Part shown: piece by piece, positions 47,192-55,480 of the stretch
Position numbering within the stretch: the stretch's first letter is position 1
Layout: every line of letters begins with the position of its first letter
Source: Gammaproteobacteria bacterium
GTDB lineage: Bacteria; Pseudomonadota; Gammaproteobacteria; Xanthomonadales; Marinicellaceae
Direction of reading: 5' to 3'
NCBI GenBank assembly: GCA_024280395.1
Contig: JAJRQG010000001.1
Coordinates: forward strand, 1 to 64,000
DNA: 64,000 bases
Translations under genes and position numbers: made by a program
Notes under the pieces: generated by a model
What the model saw: only the letters and a program-made list of their open reading frames with translations
Database searches by the model: none
Told to the model about the DNA's origin: nothing

Positions 47192-49474
47192 CTACGATTT
47201 CTCAAACTCTTCAGTTTCTTCAGTTTCATTGTTGTCATTTGACAACAATGGCATGTCGCTTTTAATAACGAATGCCAGTTGTTTATTGATTATATCGATA
47301 TGAACTACTCCACCATTGGTTAATTTCCCAAATAAAATATCATCGATGATGGGTTTTTTGATGTGCTTTTCAATGGCACGATGCATTGGGCGTGCGCCCA
47401 TGTTTTTGTCATAACCTTTTTCTACTAGCCATTGTTTGGCCGTGTTGCTGAGTTTAAATCGAATAGATTTATCACTCATTTGTGCTTCTAATTCAATGAT
47501 GATTTTGTCCACGATTTTCAATACATGCGATGTATCCAAATGCTTGAACTGAATGGTTGAATCTAAACGGTTCCTAAACTCAGGAGAGAATAGGCGTTTA
47601 ATGGCTTCGGCTGAATCTGTTGAATTGTCTTGTTCGGTAAAGCCCATTGAATCACGTGATTGAGCTGCGGCACCAGCATTGGTGGTCATGATCAACAAGA
47701 CATTTCTAAAATCAGTTTCTCTGCCGTTTGAATCGGTTAACATGCCTCTATCCATGACTTGTAATAAAATATTGAAGATGTCAGGATGGGCTTTTTCTAT
47801 CTCATCCAATAACACAATAGAATGAGGGTTTTGATGCACCTTATCGGTTAACAATCCACCATCTTCGTGACCAACATAACCTGGAGGAGAGCCTATTAAG
47901 CGTGATACACTGTGTGATTCCATGTATTCTGACATATCAAATCGCAACAGTTTTAAACCCAATATATGTGACAATTGTTTAACCACTTCGGTTTTACCCA
48001 CACCTGTTGGTCCTGCAAACAATAAATTGGCAATTGGCTTGTCGGCTTTGGCCATGCCTGCGCGTGACATTTTTATAGCCGTGGTCAGTGTATTGATGGC
48101 TTCATCCTGTCCAAATATGACCATTTTTAAATTGCGTTCAATAGACTGTAAGCGTTGAATGTCATCGCCATTTAAGTCGTTAAGTGGAACTTTGGCCATA
48201 GAAGCAACCACTCTGCGAATATCTGATGCGGTAATTGTGGTCTCGCCTTTTTCTTGAATGCGTTGCCAGGAACCCGCTTCGTCAATGGCATCAATTGCCT
48301 TGTCTGGGAGGAACTTTTCATTGAGGTAACGAGAAGTTAATTTAACCGCTTCTGTGATGGATTCTTTGCTGTATTTGACACTGTGGTGTTTTTCAAATTC
48401 AGGTTTTAAACCTTGTAAGATTTCTATGGTTTCAGCAATGCTAGGTTCTACAATGTCTACTTTTTGAAAACGTCTTGCCAGTGCTCGATCTTTGTCGAAA
48501 ACCGTTCGGGCTTCTTGTGCCGTTGTAGCACCTATACATCTTAAGTCACCACCGCTTAAAGCAGGTTTTAGCATGTTGGATGCATCCATGGTTCCACCTG
48601 AAACTGACCCTGCACCAATAATGGTGTGAATTTCATCGATAAATAATATGGAATGTTCGATGTTTTTAACGTATTTGATGACTTTTTTCATGCGTTTTTC
48701 AAAATCACCACGGTATTTTGTTCCAGCCAATAAATTACCCAAATCTAGAGAAAATACCACTGATTCTTGTATCAATTCTGGAACTTCTTTATCAACGATT
48801 CGTTTGGCTAGCCCTTCGGCAACAGCAGTTTTACCCACACCTGGTTCACCGACCAATAGCGGATTGTTTTTGCTTCGGCGCAATAATATTTGGATCACTC
48901 TTTCTAATTCTTTGTGTCTTCCTATTAAAGGGTCAATTTTGCCTTCTTCTGCTTTTTTATTGAGATTGATTAAATAATCTTCGACAGGGTCTTGTTGATT
49001 TTCTTCATCATCTAAATCATCATTGGCATCGTATTCTTCCAGTGATGAGTCGCTGCCATGGGCAACATAACTAACAATTTCAAAGCGTTCTATGCCTTGT
49101 TTGGCTAATAAATAAACCACAAAACATTCAGGTTCTTCAAAAAATGCCACAAGGACTCTATCTCCTGTGACCATGGGTACTTCGGATGATTGGGCAGAAT
49201 ATATGGCGCGTTGCATGACCCGCTGAAAAGCAGTAGTTGGCTGTGGCGAAAATTCGATGTTCTCGGGAACACATTCAATGTATTGTGCAATGTGTTGTTC
49301 TAGCTCTGTTTTTAATAAATCAATGTCGCAATCCACAGCTTTTAATACATGGTTGACTTGGGTGTTTTTTAACAAGCCTAGCATTAAATGTTCCATAGTT
49401 AGGAACTCATGGCGTTCAAAAATGGCCAACTGATAGATTTTACTGATACAATCGTCTAATTCTTTGTCTAACAT
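47192..49474 (-). CDS. clpA: ATP-dependent Clp protease ATP-binding subunit ClpA
   Basis: A 760-residue Hsp100 unfoldase. The N-domain (about 1-145) binds ClpS. The first AAA+ module has GEPGVGKTAVAEGLA and VLFIDEIH-type Walker B (ILFIDEIHTI). The second has FAGPTGVGKTEVVK and VLLDEIEKAHPDIF. The IGL-type loop for ClpP docking should lie near residues 610-630 but I could not pinpoint it. It directly follows clpS. Together with aat it forms the N-degron pathway. Confidence 0.97.
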   Translation of the reverse strand: MLDKELDDCISKIYQLAIFERHEFLTMEHLMLGLLKNTQVNHVLKAVDCDIDLLKTELEQHIAQYIECVPENIEFSPQPTTAFQRVMQRAIYSAQSSEVPMVTGDRVLVAFFEEPECFVVYLLAKQGIERFEIVSYVAHGSDSSLEEYDANDDLDDEENQQDPVEDYLINLNKKAEEGKIDPLIGRHKELERVIQILLRRSKNNPLLVGEPGVGKTAVAEGLAKRIVDKEVPELIQESVVFSLDLGNLLAGTKYRGDFEKRMKKVIKYVKNIEHSILFIDEIHTIIGAGSVSGGTMDASNMLKPALSGGDLRCIGATTAQEARTVFDKDRALARRFQKVDIVEPSIAETIEILQGLKPEFEKHHSVKYSKESITEAVKLTSRYLNEKFLPDKAIDAIDEAGSWQRIQEKGETTITASDIRRVVASMAKVPLNDLNGDDIQRLQSIERNLKMVIFGQDEAINTLTTAIKMSRAGMAKADKPIANLLFAGPTGVGKTEVVKQLSHILGLKLLRFDMSEYMESHSVSRLIGSPPGYVGHEDGGLLTDKVHQNPHSIVLLDEIEKAHPDIFNILLQVMDRGMLTDSNGRETDFRNVLLIMTTNAGAAAQSRDSMGFTEQDNSTDSAEAIKRLFSPEFRNRLDSTIQFKHLDTSHVLKIVDKIIIELEAQMSDKSIRFKLSNTAKQWLVEKGYDKNMGARPMHRAIEKHIKKPIIDDILFGKLTNGGVVHIDIINKQLAFVIKSDMPLLSNDNNETEETEEFEKS

Positions 49475-49795
49475 TTATACTGACTCCATAACACACAATA
49501 GAGGGTGTGAATTTTCTTTGGCATACTGATTGGCAAGTAGCATTTTAGTCTCGGCAATTTCATGTGTAAAGATTCCGCACAAACCTTTGCCGCGGGTATG
49601 CACATGCATCATTACTTGGGTGGCTCTTTCCTGATCCATTCGAAAGAAACGTGACAGCACATCAATCACGAAATCCATCGGTGTGAAATCATCATTGATA
49701 ATCAAAACCTTATACATGGAAGGTTCTTTTATTTGTTGTTCTGTTTCTTCGAAAACCAGTGTTTGGTTATCCCAAGATAAATCTTTTTCTGACAT
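49475..49795 (-). CDS. clpS: ATP-dependent Clp protease adaptor ClpS
   Basis: 106 residues from ATG 49795, equal to E. coli ClpS; a longer frame from 49885 would add 30 residues without a better ribosome site. PSMYKVLIINDDFTPMDFVIDVLSRFF contains the N-degron pocket residues, and HTRGKGLCGIFTHEIAETK follows. It delivers substrates with Leu, Phe, Tyr or Trp N-termini to ClpAP. The stop abuts the clpA start. Confidence 0.96.
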   Translation of the reverse strand: MSEKDLSWDNQTLVFEETEQQIKEPSMYKVLIINDDFTPMDFVIDVLSRFFRMDQERATQVMMHVHTRGKGLCGIFTHEIAETKMLLANQYAKENSHPLLCVMESV

Positions 49796-49997
49796 GATTA
49801 CTGCGCAATAGTGATTAAGTATCAATTTTGGACTGTTTTTGCAAAATATCAAGGCATATTTTGAATTTTTTAAAGGTATATTCATTGTTGCTAATTTATA
49901 AATGGCTAATATTTATCTAAATTGTTTACAAACAATACAATTTAAGATAACCTTTAACGCAATCTTAACTTTAAACTTAATCAAGGGGATTAATTGA

Positions 49998-51434
49998 ATG
50001 AAAATTTTTAACAAAAAATCATTAGTGGCAGCAGCAATAACAGCTACACTAACTATGGCAGGCTCTGCTTCTGCTACAAATGGTTATTTTGCTTATGCAT
50101 ACTCACAAAGCGAAGCTGGTTTAGCAGGTGCAGGTGTTGCTAAAGTAAAAAACATTGATTCATTGGCCGGTTCAACCAATCCAGCCAACATGGTATTTGC
50201 TGGTGATCGTTGGGATGTTGGTTTGAATCTATTTAATCCTGATAGAGCTTATAAGGTTGAAGGGTCTCCTGCTTTGCCTAGTGGTTTTGCACCAATTGGT
50301 ATGATTCCAAGTTGTAACGCTCCTGGTGTTGCTCCTTGTCAATTGCCATTTTCACTTGGAGAACAAAACATTAAATCTGAAAATCAAGTATTTCCAGTGC
50401 CCAGTTTTGGTTGGAACAAGATGTTGTCAGATCGTTCATCTTTTGGTGTAATGGTTTATGGCAATGGTGGAATGAACACAGAATATCAAGGTGGCAGTGC
50501 CAATATTTTTAATCCAGGTACAGGTACAATAGTTACAGCACCTGGAACATTTGGTGGTGGAACTTTGGGCATTGATTTGATGCAATTGTTTGTGGCACCA
50601 ACCTATTCTATGAAAGTAGGTGATAATTCTTCAATCGGTTTTAGCCTTATTGGAGTTTTCCAAAGATTTGAGGCCAAAGGTTTGGGTGCTTTTGCAGGTG
50701 TAACGAACTTCCCAAATAACTTAACTAACAATGGATATTCTACTTCTTATGGTGCAGGATTTAAGTTCGGTTTTAACAGTCAATTATCTGACGGTATCCG
50801 ATTTGGCGCTTCGTATCAATCAAAAATGAGAATGGGTGAATTTGATGAATACAAAGGATTATTCGCTGAAGGTGGTGATTTTGATATTCCAGAAACTTGG
50901 ACTTTTGGTATCTCTGCAGATGTTGGCGAAAAAGGAGTGTTCGTAGCAGATATTCAGCGCATCAATTACAGCGATATTGCAGCGATTGGTAATGATTTGA
51001 CACCATTGACTGGCGGTCAGTGTTTTGACGCCTTAAATGCATTTTTATTTACTGGATCACTTGCGGCATCAGGCCCTGGTTGTGGTGGCGGAAGCAATGG
51101 TTTTGGTTTTGGTTACAATGACATGACTGTTGTAAAAGCAGGGTATGAGTGGGAATACAACGATGGATTGATCTTTAGAGCTGGTTATAGTGTTACTGAT
51201 CAACCTATTGAGTCACAAGATGTATTATTTAATATCTTGGCTCCAGCAGTAAGTAAAAGTCACTTAACTGCAGGGTTCACCAAAGAGCTATCAAGTGGCG
51301 CAGCAATTACCATGTCATTCATGTATGCAGCAGGTGATGAAGTAAGAGGTCCTAATCCTTTTGACCCAGGCCAAACTATCTCAATAGATATGGATCAATA
51401 TCAAATTGGATTTACTTATTCTTCTAAGAAGTAA
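49998..51434 (+). CDS. OmpP1/FadL-family outer-membrane transporter
   Basis: 478 residues. A signal peptide ends ASA-TNGYFAYAYS; the N-terminal plug with GLAGAGVAKVKNIDSLAGST-NPA is the classic FadL NPA motif. Strands such as SSFGVMVYGNGGMNTEY, GIDLMQLFVAPTYSMKVG and the C-terminal MDQYQIGFTYSSKK complete a 14-strand barrel. Family members admit long-chain fatty acids or other hydrophobic molecules. Two Cys-rich loops (CNAPGVAPCQ; CGGG) are unusual. It is a single gene closed by a clear terminator. Confidence 0.88.
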   Translation: MKIFNKKSLVAAAITATLTMAGSASATNGYFAYAYSQSEAGLAGAGVAKVKNIDSLAGSTNPANMVFAGDRWDVGLNLFNPDRAYKVEGSPALPSGFAPIGMIPSCNAPGVAPCQLPFSLGEQNIKSENQVFPVPSFGWNKMLSDRSSFGVMVYGNGGMNTEYQGGSANIFNPGTGTIVTAPGTFGGGTLGIDLMQLFVAPTYSMKVGDNSSIGFSLIGVFQRFEAKGLGAFAGVTNFPNNLTNNGYSTSYGAGFKFGFNSQLSDGIRFGASYQSKMRMGEFDEYKGLFAEGGDFDIPETWTFGISADVGEKGVFVADIQRINYSDIAAIGNDLTPLTGGQCFDALNAFLFTGSLAASGPGCGGGSNGFGFGYNDMTVVKAGYEWEYNDGLIFRAGYSVTDQPIESQDVLFNILAPAVSKSHLTAGFTKELSSGAAITMSFMYAAGDEVRGPNPFDPGQTISIDMDQYQIGFTYSSKK

Positions 51435-51454
51435 GTTTATTTAAAAAATGTAAT

Positions 51455-51483
51455 GAAAAAGCCTCACTTGATGAGGCTTTTTT
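51455..51483 (+). terminator. Factor-independent terminator of the FadL-type gene
   Basis: AAAAAGCCTCA and TGAGGCTTTTT form an 11-bp stem with a short loop, followed by a run of T. It is 20 bases after the stop codon and is a textbook intrinsic terminator. Confidence 0.92.
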
Positions 51484-51494
51484 TATGTTATTCA

Positions 51495-51720
51495 CGTTGA
51501 CAATTGAAAACGGCTGGGTAATTCGGAACCGCTGCTTTAGCTGCGCCTATATTCAGAACTCTTAAGACCCGTCATTATGGTTGTTTATACTAGTAGTGTA
51601 AACCGATGTTTTGGTTTAGTTCGAGTTGCAGGACTGAAGTCCCGATTCCGTATTGCTTTATCATTCCGCTGTGGTCTTTGTGAGCGTTGTGCGAAAACAG
51701 CTTTTGATTTTTAATTGAAA
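51495..51720. repeat. Dispersed repeat, intact copy A
   Basis: About 200 bases from TTGACAATTGAAAACGG to GTGCGAAAACAGCTTTTGAT. Shared blocks with copy B (55085 onward) include CGCTGCTTTAGCTGCGC and GATGTTTTGGTTTAGTTCGAG, then GCAGGACTGAAGTCCCGATT, in the same order. The element holds small palindromes (GGGACTTCAGTCC type; GCTTTAGC) but no reading frame. A diverged tail copy lies at 73-159. Confidence 0.8.
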
Positions 51721-52214
51721 CAAACCACCATTAAAGCCAAAAGAATCGTTGCTTCAGCCCTGTATACTCGAATTTAAAGTAAAATAAATAAACTAAGTCA
51801 AGAAATAACAATCAATTACATTAGAGAAATCTTATATAAAATCAATTTCAAAAAAATAGTTGACTTAAATTTTCAATGGTGACAATATACGTCAAGTAAC
51901 CTGTTCGGATATGATAACTTTTGACCAAAGTTTGACTTGAAATTGACCAAGATTTGACCAAATCTAAAACAATTCATAAAATCCTGTTGAGTAAAATTGA
52001 CCCAATCCAAATAGTGTTGCATTTTTATTAACAAATCGGATTATATATGACAATACTCGGTGGGAGTGGCGTATAAATTGTTTCTTTTTACTTTTAAAAC
52101 TTACTCAATATGAAAAACTATTGAACTTCATTTTAAAAACAAAAATAAATCAATTTATCTATCCATCCCATCCAACCATTGGCAGATATATTCCTCAAAA
52201 AGGAAAAAAATAAA
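51721..52214. other. Non-coding stretch upstream of the phase-variable gene
   Basis: About 490 AT-rich bases with no reading frame. Apart from the phased TTGAC repeats at 51921-51964 it holds only the probable promoter region. A ribosome site AAGGA ends ten bases before the ATG at 52215. TTCC and GGAA around it could form a small hairpin masking that site. Confidence 0.5.
51921..51964 (+). promoter_or_regulatory. Four phased 11-base TTGAC repeats
   Basis: TTGACCAAAGT, TTGACTTGAAA, TTGACCAAGAT and TTGACCAAATC start at 51921, 51932, 51943 and 51954, exactly 11 bases apart; a further TTGACCCAA is at 51997. Direct repeats with 11-base spacing are the site type of OmpR/PhoB-family regulators. A single TTTGACCAAA also lies before the small peptide gene (41358). 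Confidence 0.6.
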
Positions 52215-53083
52215 ATGAAACAAAATAAAATTTTAACCGCGCTCGGCCTCGCCTGCACAGCACAGCACAGCACAGCACAGCACAGCACAGCACATTTAGA
52301 CAACTCACTAAACGCATAGTTCATGTTACCGCTTTTACTGTCTCTTGTTTGGTGGTGTTGCCGAGTTTTGCTCAAAGTGGTTGTGGTTGGGATGCATCTA
52401 CTGGAACTATAACATGCCCTTCTCCTAGTCCACCTCAAAATCCACCAGGTTGTGATTATTTAGGAGATCCTGATTGTGATGATGGAGATGATGGTGGAAG
52501 CAGTGGGGGTGGAGGTAATGATCCAGACCCTGATGCTCTAGCTTGTACGCAGCATTATCAATTTAAAGATGAGGAGTGTCTTATTGACCCTGAAGATCAA
52601 TATAAATTCAACTGGAACCCATTTGGTACAGATTTCAGCCTGTTGTATAGCAGCTGGGCAGGTTTAAACGGATTGCCATCTGGTTTTTTTCCAGATTATG
52701 GGGCTCCAGTTCAAGTCTATCAAAATATTATTCGAGATGTCGCTCAAGCCTATTGGACAAACCAAACCTCACAAGCGATAAGTAGTGCTTATTGGTCAGC
52801 TGTAAACGTTTTTTGTATTGGTTTTCCTGAAGAAGCTATTTTTACTGCAGATAGGGCTGATTGTTATGAAGATGCATACTCTGTTTCACTTCGGCTAATA
52901 CCATCTTTTTCTGATCACGCATTCACCATTAGTCAAGTTGAGGGTTATGGGGTCACTATTCAACACTTAACATCAAATAATCCCTTTGCCAATTGGGCTG
53001 CTCAGTTCTTAACTGAGATTAATGATGTTAAAGAATGTAAAATATGGTTTGATGGAAAAGATCAAATCCCAGGTTGTGAATAA
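52215..53083 (+). CDS. Secreted acidic protein, apparently phase-variable and out of frame here
   Basis: From ATG 52215 the frame reads MKQNKILTALGLACTAQHST and enters a (GCACA)8 tract. With eight units it stops at 52317-52319 after 34 codons. The frame after the tract is open to 53083 and lacks an ATG; its first start is a TTG at 52349. Loss of one unit, or gain of two, joins both parts into about 287 or 292 residues. That joined protein has RQLTKRIVHVTAFTVSCLVV LPSFAQS, a good signal peptide, then a Pro- and Gly/Asp-rich segment and a C-terminal domain with several Cys and aromatic residues. No family is recognised. The next gene is 13 bases downstream. A sequencing error in the tract is the main alternative. 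Confidence 0.65.
52255..52294 (+). repeat. Pentanucleotide tract (GCACA)8
   Basis: Eight perfect GCACA units in 40 bases, inside the start of a coding region. Units of five bases change the reading frame when copy number changes, the hallmark of contingency loci. The tract and the preceding CGCGCTCGGCCTCGCC are far richer in GC than the surroundings. Confidence 0.95.
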
Positions 53084-53096
53084 ATAGGAGAACAAT

Positions 53097-53885
53097 ATGA
53101 AATACAATAAAATAGTTATATTATTAATAATCATGAGCATAATTTATTTTGGGAGCAGACATAACAGTGTTGACTCTGAAAATACAAAGCCACTCAAGAT
53201 AGTAAAGACTAAAGTGGTAGAGAATATTTATCATAAAAATAATCCTGTAAAATCAAGGAGTAATAATAAAATAAGAACTAAAAGCTCTCAAGAAATAAGT
53301 GAGATATTACAGATTTTACAAAATCCAAGTGATGAGGAACTAAGTTATATCTGGGAAGAAGAGTATTCTTGTTATTATAGTCAAGCAGGGCAATGTCGAT
53401 ACAGCTTACTTAATGCAAAATCACTAGAAGAAGCAAAATGGATGAGAAATAATGGCTATCCGACAAGAAGTATGTTGGATCTGATGAATGATGATAGCCG
53501 TGCACAAGAGTTAATGGAATTAGTTAAGGATAAGTATCCTGCTGCTTTAACTGTTGCATCTATAAGTGCTATGGAAAGAGGTGACTTCAAGGAAGCGTCG
53601 CAATTAGCACTACTAAACTTAACATACTCTGATGAAGCAAAAACATATCCTCATTTGCTCTATGGAGAAGCAATGGTACTTAATAATATGTTACCTCTTG
53701 CATTGCCACAAATTTATGTGGCAGGATTGTTGGGCGACTCTAACGCTCAAGGAAGAGCTACATCGTTATCTGCCGATGTATATGTTTCTACTAGTGCATT
53801 AAATAGCGCACATGGTTATTTAAGGAGAGTATTTGGAGGGTCGGTACCAAAAGATCAAAGGCCTAAAAATAACGGCGGAGGATAA
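53097..53885 (+). CDS. Membrane-anchored or secreted helical protein, function unknown
   Basis: 262 residues; AGGAG six bases before the ATG. An N-terminal hydrophobic segment (residues 5-20, IVILLIIMSIIYFG) is a signal anchor or uncleaved signal. A basic linker precedes a helical region. It has SLEEAKWMRNNGYPTRSM and AALTVASISAMERGDFKEASQLALLNLT, then YGEAMVLNNMLPLALPQIYVAG, which look like TPR/Sel1-type helix pairs. It follows the phase-variable gene by 13 bases, so their products may act together; if that gene is off, translation here still has its own ribosome site. Confidence 0.6.
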   Translation: MKYNKIVILLIIMSIIYFGSRHNSVDSENTKPLKIVKTKVVENIYHKNNPVKSRSNNKIRTKSSQEISEILQILQNPSDEELSYIWEEEYSCYYSQAGQCRYSLLNAKSLEEAKWMRNNGYPTRSMLDLMNDDSRAQELMELVKDKYPAALTVASISAMERGDFKEASQLALLNLTYSDEAKTYPHLLYGEAMVLNNMLPLALPQIYVAGLLGDSNAQGRATSLSADVYVSTSALNSAHGYLRRVFGGSVPKDQRPKNNGGG

Positions 53886-53979
53886 AATTATCAATGATTT
53901 AAACTTGAAGTCATTATATTTACTATGAATAGGATCTATCTTTATGTTGGTGATATTGATAATAATGTGATGCAAAGTA

Positions 53980-55035
53980 TTGGAAAACAAACAAGTGAAG
54001 AATGAAAATATAAAATCAGGGCAACTTTATGAGTCAAACATTGAAAACTGTCCTGTTTTTATTCCAGAAAAATTATCTTTGTTTAAGTTTGAATTTTCAT
54101 TACAAAAATTAAAACGAATTAAAGGAAGTTTTCTATATTTTGAAAGTCAGTTTGAACTCTATTTTTATAAGTTTTTATCAGGAGGAAAGTCTCTTACTAA
54201 TGACTTTGTAGATGTCATTGTACAAGATTTATATCTTTGGAAATCAGCAAATGTTGCGAGGAGTGTTTATGTTAAAGAAGTTGTAAACGCCGCAATAAAA
54301 TATGAAAAAGTAGTTAATATTTTGATTCGAAATAAAAAGTTGACTAAATCTGTTTTATTAAAACAGAATAAATTGCTACGCCCAAGAGGTAAATTGTTCG
54401 GTATTCGAGAAACCCCAATGCGGGCAGGTGATCCAAAAACAAACAAATATGCATTTTATTGTGCCCCACATGAATGCATTAATGAATTATTTGTTGATTT
54501 AATTCAGTATATTGAATCTGACAACTCATCTGTGTTGAATAAATCATTGATTGGTATGATACAATTTATTTTTATCCATCCATATAAGGATGGAAATGGC
54601 CGTACTTCGCGTGCATTGTTTTTGTCACAAATGCAACCAAAATATGGGCTATCATCTTCGTCTTTATTTCTTATCTACTTGAAAAATATTAACCCTGAGG
54701 AATATTATGCTGCTATGCATGGTTTTCGGAATAGTAACTTTGAAAAATTGAAATTATTTTATATGCAGGCAATCGTATGGGTGAATCAGTCACTAGATGA
54801 ATTGCAAGATTTATTTGATGGTTATGTCAGTAAAATAGGTAAGAATAAATTTAAAGTAGAATATTCACAAATAGTTATAAAGGTTGATTTGAATCAGAGA
54901 GTGGATGAAAGTGTATTCCAATTTCACAGCAAAAAAGCAGGGAAGAATATCTATATCAATACGGCATTACTCAATGTCTTGAACCAATTTGATTATTATT
55001 TGAGGTATGAATTGAGGAAACACCAGAGCAATTGA
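53980..55035 (+). CDS. Fic-domain protein (probable AMP transferase)
   Basis: About 351 residues. The Fic motif HPYKDGNGRTSR is complete at 200-211, with catalytic His200. An N-terminal helical region with SGGKSLTNDFVDVIVQDLYL and RPRGKLFGIRETPMRAGD (the flap) precedes it. Family members transfer AMP or other phosphate groups to protein hydroxyls. No ATG begins the frame: a stop at 53968-53970 is followed only by TTG at 53980 or GTG at 53995. A 26-codon frame starting ATG 53925 overlaps it, which could reflect a frameshift or coupling. I see no clear inhibitory motif or antitoxin partner. Confidence 0.8.
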   Translation: MENKQVKNENIKSGQLYESNIENCPVFIPEKLSLFKFEFSLQKLKRIKGSFLYFESQFELYFYKFLSGGKSLTNDFVDVIVQDLYLWKSANVARSVYVKEVVNAAIKYEKVVNILIRNKKLTKSVLLKQNKLLRPRGKLFGIRETPMRAGDPKTNKYAFYCAPHECINELFVDLIQYIESDNSSVLNKSLIGMIQFIFIHPYKDGNGRTSRALFLSQMQPKYGLSSSSLFLIYLKNINPEEYYAAMHGFRNSNFEKLKLFYMQAIVWVNQSLDELQDLFDGYVSKIGKNKFKVEYSQIVIKVDLNQRVDESVFQFHSKKAGKNIYINTALLNVLNQFDYYLRYELRKHQSN

Positions 55036-55480
55036 CAATTAACAATGGATAATTGACAATTTAAAACTTAATTAATTGAAAATAGAAAGTTGAAAACGGT
55101 TGGATATTCGGAATCGCTGCTTTAGCTGCGCATAATTTAGGTCTCTTAAAACCAGCCATTATGGTGTTTATACTAGAAGTGTAAACTGATGTTTTGGTTT
55201 AGTTCGAGTTGCAGGACTGAAGTCCCGATTCCTAAATGCTTTATAATTTCTCTGTGGCCTTTGTGAGCGCTGTGAGTTTATGAAATAACTAACGGATGCG
55301 AGACTTCAGTCTTGCCGTTCTCGATTTTCTAAAAAACTCTAAATCATCAAACTACCATATAGCTAAGTTAATTGAAATTATACATCTTAATGCCATTGAG
55401 TAAGGCAAGGTTAAAACCTCGCATCCGAATAATTTTGAGTTATTCTACAGTCTCTGTGCGAAAACTGCTTTTGATCTTTT
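55036..55480. repeat. Dispersed repeat copy B, interrupted by a small element
   Basis: After a short AATTGAC-rich tract (55032-55080) copy B runs from 55085 to about 55274. It ends at GCGCTGTG, where copy A at 51495 would continue GTGCGAAAAC. That continuation is found at 55455-55475 (GTGCGAAAACTGCTTTTGAT). The 180 bases between them carry an inverted-repeat element (55275-55458). No gene is present in this gap. Confidence 0.75.
55275..55458. mobile_element. MITE-like insert with inverted repeats, 5-base duplication
   Basis: CGGATGCGAGACTTCAGTCT at 55293 faces its near-complement ending CCTCGCATCCG at 55427. The arms are 24 bases with several mismatches, and each contains its own small palindrome (GACTTCAGTC; GGTTTTAACC). 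CTGTG occurs on both sides (55270-55274; 55454-55458), which would be a target duplication. No transposase is encoded, so it would move in trans if at all. Confidence 0.55.

Noticed and set aside
52133-52438. A 101-codon minus-strand frame through the GCACA tract
   Set aside because: Its middle is only the translated repeat (CCAVL units), it has no ribosome site, and it opposes the plus-strand gene that has a signal peptide and a partner downstream.
53980-55035. Fic/doc toxin-antitoxin pair
   Set aside because: No small antitoxin gene with an inhibitory helix precedes or follows the Fic gene; the upstream neighbour is an unrelated membrane-anchored protein.
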